Of a stretch of 64,000 nt of DNA, positions 22,803 through 31,987 are shown piece by piece (position 1 is the first letter of the stretch; every line of letters starts with the position of its first letter). The notes under the pieces were generated by a model, which made no database searches, was not told the DNA's origin, and worked only from the letters and a program-made list of their open reading frames with translations. This DNA comes from Candidatus Vondammii sp. HM_W22 (GTDB lineage: Bacteria; Pseudomonadota; Gammaproteobacteria; Chromatiales; Chromatiaceae): assembly GCF_022530855.2 (NCBI RefSeq), contig NZ_CP099567.1:2666001-2730000 (forward strand). Direction: 5' to 3'. A program made the translations under genes and the position numbers.

Positions 22803-23002
22803 TTACCTGTCTCTTTATAAGCTGTACTGATAGCCGCTTATTAAATATAGAGTACCTTGACCTCAAGCTAAACATGGTGGAAAATCGCCGTCTATTTTGA
22901 GGTAAATATCAGCATATTCTTGTTTTCCTGTAGCGCAAGGTTATGCCTTGTTCATGGTGGAAATTGAAGTGCATCCAGCCTACTCCGGGAGTATGGGATA
23001 TT

Positions 23003-23596
23003 ATGAGTGTAGATGGCGTGGATTTAAAAAAGCGGCGGTTTCTTACCACTGTAACGAGTGTGGTCGGTGCTGTGGGTGTCGGCTTTGTGATGGTGCCTTT
23101 CCTGGCCTCCTGGAGTCCCAGTGAGAGAGCCAAGGCAGCAGGGGCACCGGTTGAGGCTGATATTGGCAAGCTTGAGCTAGGTCAGTTGATGCGCATTAAG
23201 TGGCGCGGTAAACCGGTCTGGGTCATTTATCGGACTGAGAAAAACCTGAAGGAGCTATCAAGCCTTGACGGCATCCTGGCGGATCCCAACTCTGAGATGC
23301 AGCAACAACCAAGCTATTGTGTGAACCCGCACCGTTCGATCAAACCTAAATACATGATCGCTGTCGGCATCTGTACCCATCTGGGCTGCTCTCCAACCTA
23401 TCGCCCGAAAGTTGCGCCTGCAGACCTTGGAGCCGATTGGATTGGTGGCTTCTTCTGCCCTTGCCACGGATCAAAATTCGACTTGGCGGCCCGCGTCTTC
23501 GCTGGCGTTCCGGCCCCTACCAATCTGGTCATTCCTCCGCATCAATACCTGTCCGACACTAGGTTGTTGATAGGTGAAGACGGAGGCGCTTCCTGA
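23003..23596 (+). CDS. petA: ubiquinol-cytochrome c reductase Rieske iron-sulfur subunit
   Basis: Rieske subunit of cytochrome bc1, 197 residues. The N-terminus DLKKRRFLTTVTSVVG joins a Tat-like twin-arginine motif to the single membrane helix. The [2Fe-2S] ligands are in CTHLGC and CPCHGS. The ATG at 23003 is used because the residues upstream of it have no family match and it gives the usual short cytoplasmic tail. The stop overlaps the petB start (TGATG). Confidence 0.95.
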   Translation: MSVDGVDLKKRRFLTTVTSVVGAVGVGFVMVPFLASWSPSERAKAAGAPVEADIGKLELGQLMRIKWRGKPVWVIYRTEKNLKELSSLDGILADPNSEMQQQPSYCVNPHRSIKPKYMIAVGICTHLGCSPTYRPKVAPADLGADWIGGFFCPCHGSKFDLAARVFAGVPAPTNLVIPPHQYLSDTRLLIGEDGGAS

Positions 23597-24837
23597 TGAG
23601 TAAAATGAGCGATTTTGTCGGCTGGATCGATGATCGATTTCCGATGACCAAAGTGTGGAACGAGCACTTGGCCCAATACTACGCACCAAAGAACTTCAAC
23701 TTCTGGTACTTTTTTGGCAGCCTGGCGGTGCTGGTTCTGGTGCTTCAGATCGCCACTGGCATCTGGCTTGCCATGAGCTACAAACCTGACGCAGAACTGG
23801 CATTCGGTTCTGTCGAGTACATCATGCGTGATGTGAACTGGGGCTGGTTGATACGCTACCTGCACTCCACAGGTGCGTCTGCCTTCTTTGTTGTGATCTA
23901 CCTGCACATGTACCGGGGTCTGATCTACGGCTCTTATCGTAAGCCCAGGGAGTTGCTGTGGCTCATCGGTGTGGTTCTCTATGTCCTGATGATGGCAACA
24001 GCCTTCATGGGCTATCTGCTGCCATGGGGTCAGATGTCATACTGGGGTGCCCAGGTGATCATTAACCTGTTCAGTGCGGTACCGGTGATCGGTCCGGATC
24101 TGGGTGTCTGGATTCGCGGCGACTATGTGATCTCCGATGTGACACTGAACCGCTTCTTCTCGCTGCACTTCATGTTGCCGTTCCTGCTGGTGGCCGCTGT
24201 GTTTATTCACATTGTGGCGCTGCATAAGGTGGGTTCCAACAATCCGGATGGTATCGAGATCAAGAAAGGTCCAAAGGGCAATCGCTGGAGCGATACAGCA
24301 CCAGCTGATGGCATCCCTTTCCACCCTTACTACTCCGTCAAGGATATAGCGGGTGTGGCCGGGTTCCTGTTTCTGTTTGCTGCGGCGGTCTTCTTTGCGC
24401 CGGAAATGGGTGGCTACTTCATTGAGGCCCCCAACTTTGAGCCGGCCAATCCATTGAAGACGCCTGAGCACATTGCGCCAGTATGGTACTTCACGCCGTT
24501 CTACGCGATTCTGCGGGCGATTCCTTCGATGCTGGGTTCCGCCTTCCCAGGCGTGATTGCCATGGGGGCTTCCATTGTGGTCTTCTTCTTCCTGCCCTGG
24601 CTGGATAGAAGCCCGGTGAAGTCTATTCGCTACAAGGGGCCCATCGTTAAAACGGCAACCGGCATCTTTGTTGTTGCCTTTATCGTTTTGGGTTGGCTGG
24701 GTACTCAGCCCGCGACCGAGACTCTGACTCTGTTGGCGCAGATCTTTACCGCACTCTATTTCGCGTTCTTCCTGCTGATGCCGATCTACAGCAAGATGGA
24801 TAAGACCAAGCCTGTTCCAGAGAGGGTGACCAAATGA
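23596..24837 (+). CDS. petB: ubiquinol-cytochrome c reductase cytochrome b
   Basis: Cytochrome b of complex III, 413 residues with eight or so helices. Haem-ligand helices are recognised from RYLHSTGASAFFVVIYLHMY and FFSLHFMLPFLLVAAVFIHI. The Qo-site tetrapeptide reads PVWY instead of PEWY, a variant known from beta- and gammaproteobacteria. The protein takes electrons from ubiquinol and recycles one through the Qi site. It overlaps both petA and petC by four bases or fewer, so the three are translated together. Confidence 0.96.
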   Translation: MSKMSDFVGWIDDRFPMTKVWNEHLAQYYAPKNFNFWYFFGSLAVLVLVLQIATGIWLAMSYKPDAELAFGSVEYIMRDVNWGWLIRYLHSTGASAFFVVIYLHMYRGLIYGSYRKPRELLWLIGVVLYVLMMATAFMGYLLPWGQMSYWGAQVIINLFSAVPVIGPDLGVWIRGDYVISDVTLNRFFSLHFMLPFLLVAAVFIHIVALHKVGSNNPDGIEIKKGPKGNRWSDTAPADGIPFHPYYSVKDIAGVAGFLFLFAAAVFFAPEMGGYFIEAPNFEPANPLKTPEHIAPVWYFTPFYAILRAIPSMLGSAFPGVIAMGASIVVFFFLPWLDRSPVKSIRYKGPIVKTATGIFVVAFIVLGWLGTQPATETLTLLAQIFTALYFAFFLLMPIYSKMDKTKPVPERVTK

Positions 24838-25568
24838 AAAAGCCAATTATTGCATTTCTGTTGGCTATGGTGCCGGTCCTTGGAATAGCGTCTGGCGGTG
24901 TTCATCTGGATGATGCCAATATCGACCTCAGTGATACCGCATCTTTGCAGCGTGGCGCCAAGTTTTTTGTTAACTACTGCCTGAGTTGTCACTCAGCCAA
25001 GTACCAGCGTTATAATCGCATGGCAAAGGATCTGCACATGACCGAAGAAGAGGTGACGGCGAATCTGATGTTCACCACCGATAAGATTGGTGACACCATG
25101 CAGATCGCTATGGATCCTGCCCAGGCGGAAGCTTGGTTCGGAACGTCTCCACCTGATCTGAGCGTCATTGCCCGGGCGCGTGGCGTGGATTGGCTCTACA
25201 CCTACTTTCGTGGTTTCTATGTCGATGAGTCCCGCCCCTTTGGCGTAAACAATGTTGTCTTTGCAGATGTGGGCATGCCCCACGTGCTTTGGAAATTGCA
25301 GGGTATGCAGAAAGCGGTATTCCACGAAGTGGATGGCCAGCAAGTGGCTGAGAAGCTAGTGCCTGTTGAGGGTGCGGCGGGCAAGGGGGATATGACCCCT
25401 GAGCAGTTTGATGTGGCGATGCGGGATCTGACGGCCTTTCTAAGCTATATCGGTGAGCCGATTCAGATGGAGCGTAAACGTTTGGGAGTCTGGGTTCTGC
25501 TTTTTATTGCGGTCTTTTTCGTCATAACTGTTCTGTTGAAGAAAGAGTACTGGAAAGACGTGCATTGA
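24834..25568 (+). CDS. petC: ubiquinol-cytochrome c reductase cytochrome c1
   Basis: Cytochrome c1 of complex III, 244 residues, with an N-terminal signal sequence (IIAFLLAMVPVLGIASG), the haem c motif CLSCHSAKY, DVGMPHVLW with the likely axial Met region, and a C-terminal membrane anchor (VWVLLFIAVFFVITVLL) ending in positively charged residues. The ATG overlaps the petB stop (ATGA). A rho-independent terminator follows. Confidence 0.95.
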   Translation: MKKPIIAFLLAMVPVLGIASGGVHLDDANIDLSDTASLQRGAKFFVNYCLSCHSAKYQRYNRMAKDLHMTEEEVTANLMFTTDKIGDTMQIAMDPAQAEAWFGTSPPDLSVIARARGVDWLYTYFRGFYVDESRPFGVNNVVFADVGMPHVLWKLQGMQKAVFHEVDGQQVAEKLVPVEGAAGKGDMTPEQFDVAMRDLTAFLSYIGEPIQMERKRLGVWVLLFIAVFFVITVLLKKEYWKDVH

Positions 25569-25592
25569 TTGAACTTTCATTCTAAGACACGG

Positions 25593-25629
25593 GGACGCAC
25601 GGTTTAAGGTATACTGTGCGTCCTTTTTG
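25593..25629 (+). terminator. rho-independent terminator after petC
   Basis: An 8-bp stem, GGACGCAC with GTGCGTCC (25593-25600 and 25616-25623), around a 15-base loop is followed by TTTTT. It lies 24 bases after the petC stop and before sspA. Confidence 0.75.
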
Positions 25630-25679
25630 TTTTTTGTACCAAGTCTATTTCTTACAGGCTGTAATCTGGAGTGGTTTGT

Positions 25680-26303
25680 ATGACTGCTGTTGCAAACAAG
25701 CGATCTGTGATGACCATGTATTCGGATGGAAAAAGTCCTTACAATCATCGTGTGCGTATGGTATTGGCAGAGAAAAACATCACAGTGGAGATCGTTGATA
25801 CGGACCCTGTAAATATCTCTGAAGATATCATGGATCTGAATCCATACGGGACTTTACCTACTTTGGTGGACAGAGATCTGATTCTCTTTGAATCCCGCAT
25901 CATCATGGAGTATCTGGATGAGCGCTTTCCTCATCCACCGCTGCTGCCGGTTGACCCTGTCTCCCGTGCCAGCTCCCGGCTCTTTATGCATCGAGTGAGC
26001 AAGGATTGGTATAGCTTAATGGATGGTATTTTTGCCGGTGGCAAAGGGGTTGCAAAAGCCCGCAAGGAGCTGCGGGAGAGTCTGACTGCGGCAGCGCCTA
26101 TTTTTAATCATAAGCCCTACTTTATGAGTGATGTTCTGACGCTGGTGGATTGCGCCATAGCCCCGCTGCTATGGCGCCTACCTCTGCTCGGAGTAGAGTT
26201 GCCGCCACAGGCTAAACCCGTGCTCGATTATGCCGAGCGCCTGTTCGAGAGAGAGTCGTTCCAGCAGAGCCTTACCGAGGCTGAACGCGAGATGCGTGAG
26301 TAA
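25680..26303 (+). CDS. sspA: stringent starvation protein A (GST-like RNA polymerase-associated factor)
   Basis: GST-fold protein of 207 residues that binds RNA polymerase and alters transcription in stationary phase and stress. Family features: MTMYSDGKSPYNHRVRMVLA at the N-terminus, NPYGTLPTLVDRDL, FESRIIMEYLDERFPHPPL and the C-terminal LTLVDCAIAPLLWRL. The ATG at 25680 matches the family start. The petABC-sspA-sspB order is usual in gammaproteobacteria. Confidence 0.95.
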   Translation: MTAVANKRSVMTMYSDGKSPYNHRVRMVLAEKNITVEIVDTDPVNISEDIMDLNPYGTLPTLVDRDLILFESRIIMEYLDERFPHPPLLPVDPVSRASSRLFMHRVSKDWYSLMDGIFAGGKGVAKARKELRESLTAAAPIFNHKPYFMSDVLTLVDCAIAPLLWRLPLLGVELPPQAKPVLDYAERLFERESFQQSLTEAEREMRE

Positions 26304-26337
26304 TAAGCTGCAGGTCAAGAAATGCTCACAGTTGAAA

Positions 26338-26736
26338 ATGATCAGCTCTAATCGACCTTACCTGATTCGGGCGCTTTATGAGTGGCTAGTTGACAATGGT
26401 CTGACCCCGCATCTGCTGGTTGAAGCAGAGGGGGCGGGCGTTGTTGTACCCACCCAATACGCGGAAGATGGACGGATTGTTCTTAATATAGGTCTATCGG
26501 CTGTGCATGACCTGGAATTGGGCAATGATTACATCACCTTTAATGCCCGCTTTGGCGGCAGCCCCATGGTTGTTATCGTGCCGCCTTCAGCCGTGCTCAG
26601 GATTTACGCCCGGGAGAACGGTCGGGGAATGCTGTTTCCGGACGAAGAGTATCAAGATGGTGACGAAACGCCTCCGGACAATGATCCTGAACCGATGCTA
26701 CCCAAAGAGCGGCCAAAGCTGAAAGTCGTTAAATAG
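26338..26736 (+). CDS. sspB: ClpXP adaptor protein SspB
   Basis: Adaptor of 132 residues that delivers ssrA-tagged proteins and RseA to ClpXP. Recognised from SNRPYLIRALYEWLVDNGLTPH, VLNIGLSAVHDLELGNDYITF and ARFGG near the tag-binding groove, plus the short conserved C-terminal tail ERPKLKVVK that docks on ClpX after an acidic linker. The ATG at 26338 is chosen since the family starts with this motif; the open frame extends upstream without homology. Confidence 0.94.
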   Translation: MISSNRPYLIRALYEWLVDNGLTPHLLVEAEGAGVVVPTQYAEDGRIVLNIGLSAVHDLELGNDYITFNARFGGSPMVVIVPPSAVLRIYARENGRGMLFPDEEYQDGDETPPDNDPEPMLPKERPKLKVVK

Positions 26737-26781
26737 CGGCGGACTGATTCTTCAGTAGATCGCCTCTTTTCAGCCAGTTGA

Positions 26782-27123
26782 TTATTCTGGCGGCTTCCGG
26801 GAGAAGGGGGTGGCTTTATCCTCTCCGGTTGGCAGACCGAGGCTGAACTCTTCGAGTTGAACGCCAATCAGGGTGATATGCCCGCTCAATCTCCCCATAC
26901 CCTCTTCGCTGTAGTCAAAACGGAATTGCCGTCTAAACCGGATTCCATGGGTGGTCCAGCGGATGTCCAGTCGTCTTAGTGATACAGTCTGGTCAAGAAA
27001 CTGCACATTACGTTTGGCGCATGCCGTCTTGCAGATGCCTGTGGCAAGCTCACGCGCCCTGGCACCATCAAGCCAGAGCCAAGCCAGAATGCCAAAGATA
27101 ATGATGACGGTTAATGAAGACAT
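26782..27123 (-). CDS. DUF3301 small membrane-anchored protein
   Basis: The 113-residue protein has one N-terminal helix (TVIIIFGILAWLWLDG) followed by ARELATGICKTACAKRNVQFLDQTV and RFRRQFRFDYSEEG, the conserved pattern of DUF3301. The function is unknown. It lies just downstream of sspB on the opposite strand, a common location for this family. The ATG at 27123 is used; a TTG is two codons upstream. Confidence 0.82.
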   Translation of the reverse strand: MSSLTVIIIFGILAWLWLDGARARELATGICKTACAKRNVQFLDQTVSLRRLDIRWTTHGIRFRRQFRFDYSEEGMGRLSGHITLIGVQLEEFSLGLPTGEDKATPFSRKPPE

Positions 27124-27212
27124 AGCCAACTCATAAATATTAATCTGTTATTGAGAAGTTACACTGAAAACAGCCAAGCATAAACCCGGTGAGAGTGAAA
27201 CGCGGTAATTAA

Positions 27213-27728
27213 ATGAAGCGTGTAAATCATCAGGCACGGATACAGCTAGTCCGGGGAGATATAACGTCACTGCAGGTTGATGCCATCGTCAACGCAGCCA
27301 ACCCGAGTCTTCTTGGCGGCGGCGGTGTGGACGGCGCAATTCATCGCAGGGCAGGCCCTGAGTTATTGGAAAGCTGCCGCTCTCTGGGCAGCTGCCAAAC
27401 TGGAGAGGCCAGAATTACACCCGGTTTTCTGTTGCCCGCGAAATGGGTGATTCACACGGTGGGTCCGATCTGGCGCAGTGGCGATCAGGGTGAAGCAGAG
27501 CTGCTGTATGCCTGCTACGAGAGCTCATTTGCTCTGGCACGTAAAGCGGGTGCAAAAACGATCGCTTTTCCTGCTATCAGCACGGGTGTTTACGGTTATC
27601 CAAAAAGAGAGGCGGCCGGGATTGCGCTGAATGCCATGTGGGCCGCAAAAGGGTTTGAAGGCATCATAGCCTGCTGCTTTAGTACGGCAGATGAGCAATT
27701 GTATACTCAGATGAACCGCAATGATTGA
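27213..27728 (+). CDS. macro-domain protein (YmdB-like ADP-ribose deacylase)
   Basis: A single macro domain of 171 residues. Signature segments are [47 protein letters not shown] and [17 protein letters not shown], which form the ADP-ribose-binding cleft. Relatives remove acetyl or ADP-ribosyl groups (O-acetyl-ADP-ribose deacetylase); the exact substrate here is not shown. It stands alone, divergent from the DUF3301 gene. Confidence 0.92.
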   Translation: MKRVNHQARIQLVRGDITSLQVDAIVNAANPSLLGGGGVDGAIHRRAGPELLESCRSLGSCQTGEARITPGFLLPAKWVIHTVGPIWRSGDQGEAELLYACYESSFALARKAGAKTIAFPAISTGVYGYPKREAAGIALNAMWAAKGFEGIIACCFSTADEQLYTQMNRND

Positions 27729-27740
27729 TAGGAGTTAAAA

Positions 27741-27955
27741 ATGGCCTGGTTGGATGAGCCCCCCTCACCCTGATTGTTATGGCATGTCTGTTACTCGGAC
27801 TCGCGCCTTTTGTCCCTGAGCCCCATATCTGGGAAAAATTGAAAATGCTGGCAGCGGGAACCCTGGTTCGCCCAATCGATATTTTTGATCTGCTGCTCCA
27901 CGCCACGCCTTTTGTTATGCTGATTTTAAAGCTCATTCGTATGAAGTTGTCCTGA
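27741..27955 (+). pseudogene. small conserved membrane protein with poly-C frameshift
   Basis: The ATG at 27741 has a good ribosome-binding site (AGGAG at 27730-27734) but reads into TGA after ten codons. Adding one C to the six-C run at 27759-27764 gives a 71-residue protein, with MAWLDEPPLTL followed by LLGLAPFVPEPHIWEKLKML and LVRPIDIFDLLLHATPF. This resembles a small inner-membrane protein seen in gammaproteobacteria and often mislabelled RND transporter. The tract could be a mutation, a sequencing error or a phase switch. Confidence 0.65.
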
Positions 27956-28048
27956 GCCTTATTCTTGTTGAGGAATGCGGGTGTCCGTCCGGAAGCAGCC
28001 CAATTTCTCTCATAATGAATGCCATTTCATATACTTTGTAACTGTAAG

Positions 28049-28258
28049 TTATAACTTTGCGGTCTTAGCGCCTTTGCCGGGGCGTGAACCCATCCAGACC
28101 GCAACAATCGCCCCAAGACCGGTAACGCCTGCGATCAGCAGAAGAATCATGATTTGATATTTTGCCGCTTCCAGTGGGGGGCTGCCGGCCAGTATTTGTC
28201 CTGTCATTATGCGGGGGATATTGACTATACCGGCCGCTGCCATGGCATTGATAATGGG
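28049..28258 (-). pseudogene. C-terminal fragment of FetB-like ABC permease (UPF0014)
   Basis: Reading leftwards from the IS3 boundary, the frame gives IINAMAAAGIVNIPRIMTGQ, ILAGSPPLEAAKYQIMILLL and a final hydrophobic helix. These match the C-terminus of the FetB/YbbM iron-export permease family. About 70 of some 260 residues remain; the N-terminal part is not found on the other side of the IS. No FetA ATPase is present. Confidence 0.78.
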
Positions 28259-28306
28259 TGACCTTCCCCCCATCTTAATACCAAGACTTGGATGAGATAA
28301 TTCATT

Positions 28307-29125
28307 CTAAGCGGCCCTATTCACAAAGGCCACAGGTGACAAATAATTTAATGCGCTATGAGGCCGCACGTGATTGTAGTGCTCTCGCCATTGATCAATT
28401 TCATGTCTAGCGTCATCAATGGACATGAACCAATGCTGATTTAAGCATTCATTTCTGAATTTACCGTTTAAGCTTTCTACAAACGCATTCTGAGTAGGCT
28501 TACCTGGCTGAATAAAACCTAGCTTAACGCCACTTTCTTTTTGCCAGTAGAACATCGCCTTGCTAGTAAACTCAGTACCATTGTCGCAGATTATTTGATC
28601 CGGAGCGCTCCTTAGCTCAATCACCTGAGTTAAAAAACGAGCGACCTGGTGACCATTGATCGAGAAGTCAGAGAGCTGGCCAATAACTTCTCTTGAGTAA
28701 TCATCAATCACATTAAATACTCGAAAGCGGCGACCATTAGCCAACTGATCACTGACGAAATCCATTGACCAGCGTATATTTTTACCAATGGGCATAATCG
28801 TTGGCATTCTTGGTCGTATTATCTTCTTGCGTTTTTTAGTCCTCACTTGAAGACCTTCTTCGTTATAGACTCGGTAGGTCCGCTTCTTGTTTTTCACAAG
28901 CCCCTCTCCTCTCAGGAGGCCATGTAAAAACAAATAACCATAACTCGGATGCTTTTTTGCCAGCTCAAGTAACCGTTTGCGTAGAGGCTCATCTTTTCCC
29001 CATTGAGTAACGTACCGAAAAGCGGTTCTACTTAAGCCTACTAATTGGCAAGCTCTACGCTCACTTAATTTGAACCGCGACTTAAGGTAGCTCACGATTT
29101 GTTTTCTATCAGCAGGCTTTACCAC
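28307..29125 (-). CDS. IS3-family transposase OrfB (DDE domain), copy A
   Basis: A 272-residue integrase-core protein. The catalytic residues are in WSMDFVSD (first Asp), IICDNGTEF (second Asp) and NAFVESLNGKFRNECLN (Glu). An HTH_21-like segment KKHPSYGYLFLHGLLRGEG precedes the core. It begins at a GTG inside the end of orfA. A six-A run at the coding-strand lysine cluster (RKKIIRP region) is intact here but expanded in copy B. Confidence 0.94.
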   Translation of the reverse strand: MVKPADRKQIVSYLKSRFKLSERRACQLVGLSRTAFRYVTQWGKDEPLRKRLLELAKKHPSYGYLFLHGLLRGEGLVKNKKRTYRVYNEEGLQVRTKKRKKIIRPRMPTIMPIGKNIRWSMDFVSDQLANGRRFRVFNVIDDYSREVIGQLSDFSINGHQVARFLTQVIELRSAPDQIICDNGTEFTSKAMFYWQKESGVKLGFIQPGKPTQNAFVESLNGKFRNECLNQHWFMSIDDARHEIDQWREHYNHVRPHSALNYLSPVAFVNRAA

Positions 29126-29385
29126 TTTTTTGAGAGCACATCCTTCATCGCCTCAGCTTCAAGCATTTTCTCGGCAAGTAACTTCTTAAGCTTGTTGTTT
29201 TCGCTTTCAAGCTCTTTGAGCCGTTTGGCTTCTGAGACATCCATCCCGGCGTATTTGCTTCGCCAGTTATAAAAGCACCCGGTTGAAATGCCGAACTGAC
29301 GACAAATGTCATCAACTTTTACCCCTGACTCATGCTGCTTGATGGCACCAATAATTTGCTCTTCTCTGTAACGCTTCTTCTTCAT
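29119..29385 (-). CDS. IS3-family transposase OrfA (helix-turn-helix), copy A
   Basis: An 88-residue DNA-binding subunit: KKKRYREEQIIGAIKQHES, then VDDICRQFGISTGCFYNWRS, then a leucine-zipper-like helix (LKELESENNKLKKLLAEK). The gene ends LSKKW. AAAAAAG on the coding strand (29131-29125) is the classic IS3 slippery heptamer, so a -1 shift would make the OrfAB transposase. Confidence 0.93.
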   Translation of the reverse strand: MKKKRYREEQIIGAIKQHESGVKVDDICRQFGISTGCFYNWRSKYAGMDVSEAKRLKELESENNKLKKLLAEKMLEAEAMKDVLSKKW

Positions 29386-29459
29386 CTTGAGATCTCCTAA
29401 TACACAGACTAATTGGAAATCTCATCCTTGTCATGGCTCTATTTCTGGGGGAATGGTCA

Positions 29460-30262
29460 CACTTAATACTGAGCATCTCCCTGCCTGGCCTCATGCCAGT
29501 ATTCACCAGTATCAAAACAACATCGCTCAATAACTCACGTATCCAATATGTCTTTTGTGAGATCGTATCTATGCCGTTTTTGCCTTTTGCATGTAGCAAC
29601 TTCTCACCATGCTGTAAGTAGCGCCACATATTGGCATTCAAAATACGCAGCTCTTTGTCGTTAAAGTAAGGTCTACGCTTGAAACTCGCATCACCATCAT
29701 TGATAGTCTTTGGAATGAACTCTATATAGTTTAATTCCTTAGCTTTGCGGAAGATGTAATTGAGTGCTGTATTGTGAGTTGCAACTGTGGATGAACTTGG
29801 ATTTCTACCTAACATCTCACTGCGCTTTATGGAGAACTTCTTTAGCTCAGCTTGCGCGACGTTGTGGCACATGTAGTCGCCAAGTATCGGGATGATGTAT
29901 TTATCGATGACCTGCACCAAATCTTTTGGCAAGTCTTTTTGTGTGCGCTCTGCTTCAGCGAGCAGTTCATTCCTACATAACTGACACACACTGCGGAATC
30001 TGCGAGTCACATCGACTCTGCCCATTTCTTGTGCGTATTTAATGTCTCTGTATCTGTTTTCTGCTGCTGATTTTGCAGCTGTAATGTCAGCTTGACCAGT
30101 GCTGTATACAACCCAACGACCAGTGCTTCTTTTAATACGCGCCTGCCAGCGCTTTGAACCTTTGCGCCTAAATAGGACAACGTTACCCTCACACAGAGTG
30201 CGTTCTTTAGTCGAAAATGGAGTTATATTTTGCTTTTTTGAATTCGAAACCGCACTTTCCAT
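29460..30262 (-). pseudogene. tyrosine recombinase (phage/island integrase), C-terminus lost to IS3
   Basis: The N-terminal 265 or so residues remain: an Arm/SAM-like region and the start of the catalytic domain up to VNTGMRPGREMLSIK, which contains the first catalytic Arg. The IS3 end then cuts the gene, so the His-x-x-Arg and Tyr residues are absent. The gene starts about 115 bases from tRNA-Phe and reads away from it, the usual arrangement for a tRNA-targeting integrase. The start may be the ATG at 30262 or a GTG at 30268. Confidence 0.87.
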
Positions 30263-30376
30263 AGCCACCTCTAATGTAAGGTTGTATGGAAGTGTAGCGG
30301 TAAACGAGGTGCGCTAAAAGTGCGCGAAAACAGTAGAATTAGTATGGATTTATAACTTACTGTTTTATATAGAAAA

Positions 30377-30452
<76 letters not shown>

Positions 30453-30523
30453 ATATTTGGAGGGCGTATTAGACCGATCCAGCTGCCTTGAGTCAAGTCC
30501 AATGGACGCTTTTTCAGCGCCAA

Positions 30524-30793
30524 TCAGCTCATTGTGGTGAAGCTTTCAGGAGTTTCCGCCCCTTCTCCAAAGAAAAACTTCTCCATCTGCTGCTCCAGAA
30601 ACGGCCGTGTTTTCGGATCAATCAGATTGAGTCTGTTTTCATTGATCAGCATGGTTTGCTGCTGCATCCACATCTGCCAACCCTCTTTTGACACATTCTC
30701 GAAGATCCGCTTCCCAAGATCACCTGGGTAGGGCGCACGGTCTAAACCTTCCGCCTCTTTATTCAGTTTGACGCAATTTACCATTTGGCTCAT
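30524..30793 (-). CDS. yggX: Fe(2+)-trafficking/oxidative-damage protein YggX
   Basis: The 89-residue protein matches YggX (E. coli 91 aa): [26 protein letters not shown]-like [19 protein letters not shown] and EKFFFGEG. It protects iron-sulfur proteins from superoxide. Its ATG overlaps the mutY stop, and the mutY-yggX pairing is standard in gammaproteobacteria. Confidence 0.95.
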   Translation of the reverse strand: MSQMVNCVKLNKEAEGLDRAPYPGDLGKRIFENVSKEGWQMWMQQQTMLINENRLNLIDPKTRPFLEQQMEKFFFGEGAETPESFTTMS

Positions 30794-31860
30794 CAGGCTT
30801 CTCCTTCGAAACGCTGTTTCAGTTCATCGATTAGCCGGGAGACTGGCGCCGCCAGACCACGGGCATCGGGATTTACGGTGTTATACCAAACTATGAGGTC
30901 CCTATCCATCACACAATTTACACTGTTATTCAGCCGGATCACGAGGGGCGTAATATCCAGATGGAAGTGTGAAAAGGTGTGTCGACGCACCGGCCAATCC
31001 TCTGACTCACTGACTGACCTGCCCAGCCGCTGTCTGCACCAGTCATCTGCAGCCGCCTTATCCGCACACTCCGGCAACCCCCAAAGCCCACCCCATATCC
31101 CGACAGGGGGTCTCTGCTCCAGCAGTATCTCCTTTTTTCCATTATGTATAAGCAGCATATAGGTGCTTTTGACGGGTGATTTTTTCCGTGGCTTCGAACC
31201 CGGATAGTCAGACTGTTTTCCTTCCAATTTTGCCTGACAAAGATGTGCTAGCGGGCATAGATCGCAATCAGGGCGGCTCCTGGTGCAAACTCCAGCACCC
31301 AGATCCATCATCGCTTGGTTGTATTTCTGTACCTCTTTTTGTGGCGTCAATGTCTCGGACAAACCCCAAAGCCGCTTTTGTACTGCCAACCTTCCCGGCC
31401 AGCCTTCCACTGCAAAGCAGCGGGCAAGCACGCGTTTCACGTTGCCATCGAGAATCGGCTGATGCTCGCCAAGTGCCAGAGAGAGGATAGCGCCTGCAGT
31501 GGAGCGTCCTATCCCGGGAAGGTCAACAATCTGTTCGAAATCTCGGGGGAATTGGCCCTCGTACTGGTCACGAATCTGTATCGCCGCCCGGTGCAGATTT
31601 CGTGCCCGAGCGTAATACCCCAATCCTGACCAATGATGCAAAACATTATCCAGCGATGCATCCGCCAACTTTCCCAGATCCGGGAAGCTGGCCATGAAAC
31701 GTTCAAAATAGAGGATAACCGTTACTACCTGAGTCTGCTGCAGCATAATCTCCGAGACCCAGACACGGTATGGCGTTGGCTGCTGCTGCCAGGGAAGATC
31801 CTTGCGGCCATTGCACTCAAACCAATCGATGACACTGGATGCAAATGGGACTGATTCCAA
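30793..31860 (-). CDS. mutY: adenine DNA glycosylase MutY (TTG start)
   Basis: Removes adenine mispaired with 8-oxoguanine. The 355-residue protein has the helix-hairpin-helix ([16 protein letters not shown]), the catalytic Glu in [10 protein letters not shown], Asp in [10 protein letters not shown], the [4Fe-4S] ligands C-x6-C-x2-C-x5-C ([17 protein letters not shown]) and a C-terminal NUDIX-like 8-oxoG-sensing domain ([17 protein letters not shown]). The start must be the TTG at 31860: an in-frame TAG precedes it directly and no ATG occurs before the conserved catalytic helix. Confidence 0.95.
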   Translation of the reverse strand: MESVPFASSVIDWFECNGRKDLPWQQQPTPYRVWVSEIMLQQTQVVTVILYFERFMASFPDLGKLADASLDNVLHHWSGLGYYARARNLHRAAIQIRDQYEGQFPRDFEQIVDLPGIGRSTAGAILSLALGEHQPILDGNVKRVLARCFAVEGWPGRLAVQKRLWGLSETLTPQKEVQKYNQAMMDLGAGVCTRSRPDCDLCPLAHLCQAKLEGKQSDYPGSKPRKKSPVKSTYMLLIHNGKKEILLEQRPPVGIWGGLWGLPECADKAAADDWCRQRLGRSVSESEDWPVRRHTFSHFHLDITPLVIRLNNSVNCVMDRDLIVWYNTVNPDARGLAAPVSRLIDELKQRFEGEA

Positions 31861-31987
31861 CTAGTGGCTCCGGAAATAAAATTTAAATTCTGTGGAGGAT
31901 ATTCTACCTGCTTCTCAAGCCAGCAGATGCGGTTTATGAGACAATGTAGCCGTTGGATCCGAAATAAACAGAGCCCCTGTGATAACT

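Larger units (their letters stand above)
28259..29459 (-). mobile_element. IS3-family (IS407-like) insertion sequence, copy A, apparently intact
   Basis: The element is 1,201 bp, with ends beginning TGACCTTCCCCC (left) and TGACCATTCCCCC (right, read inwards). It carries overlapping orfA and orfB on the minus strand with an A6G heptamer at their junction. The left flank is a fetB fragment and the right flank a recombinase fragment; no 3-4 bp target duplication is visible, suggesting a deletion between two former copies. Copy B at 46667-47868 differs at only a handful of bases. Confidence 0.92.

Noticed and set aside
24460-24520. Mutated Qo-site motif in cytochrome b (PVWY for PEWY)
   Set aside because: PVWY is a known natural variant in beta- and gammaproteobacterial complex III, so it is not a lesion.
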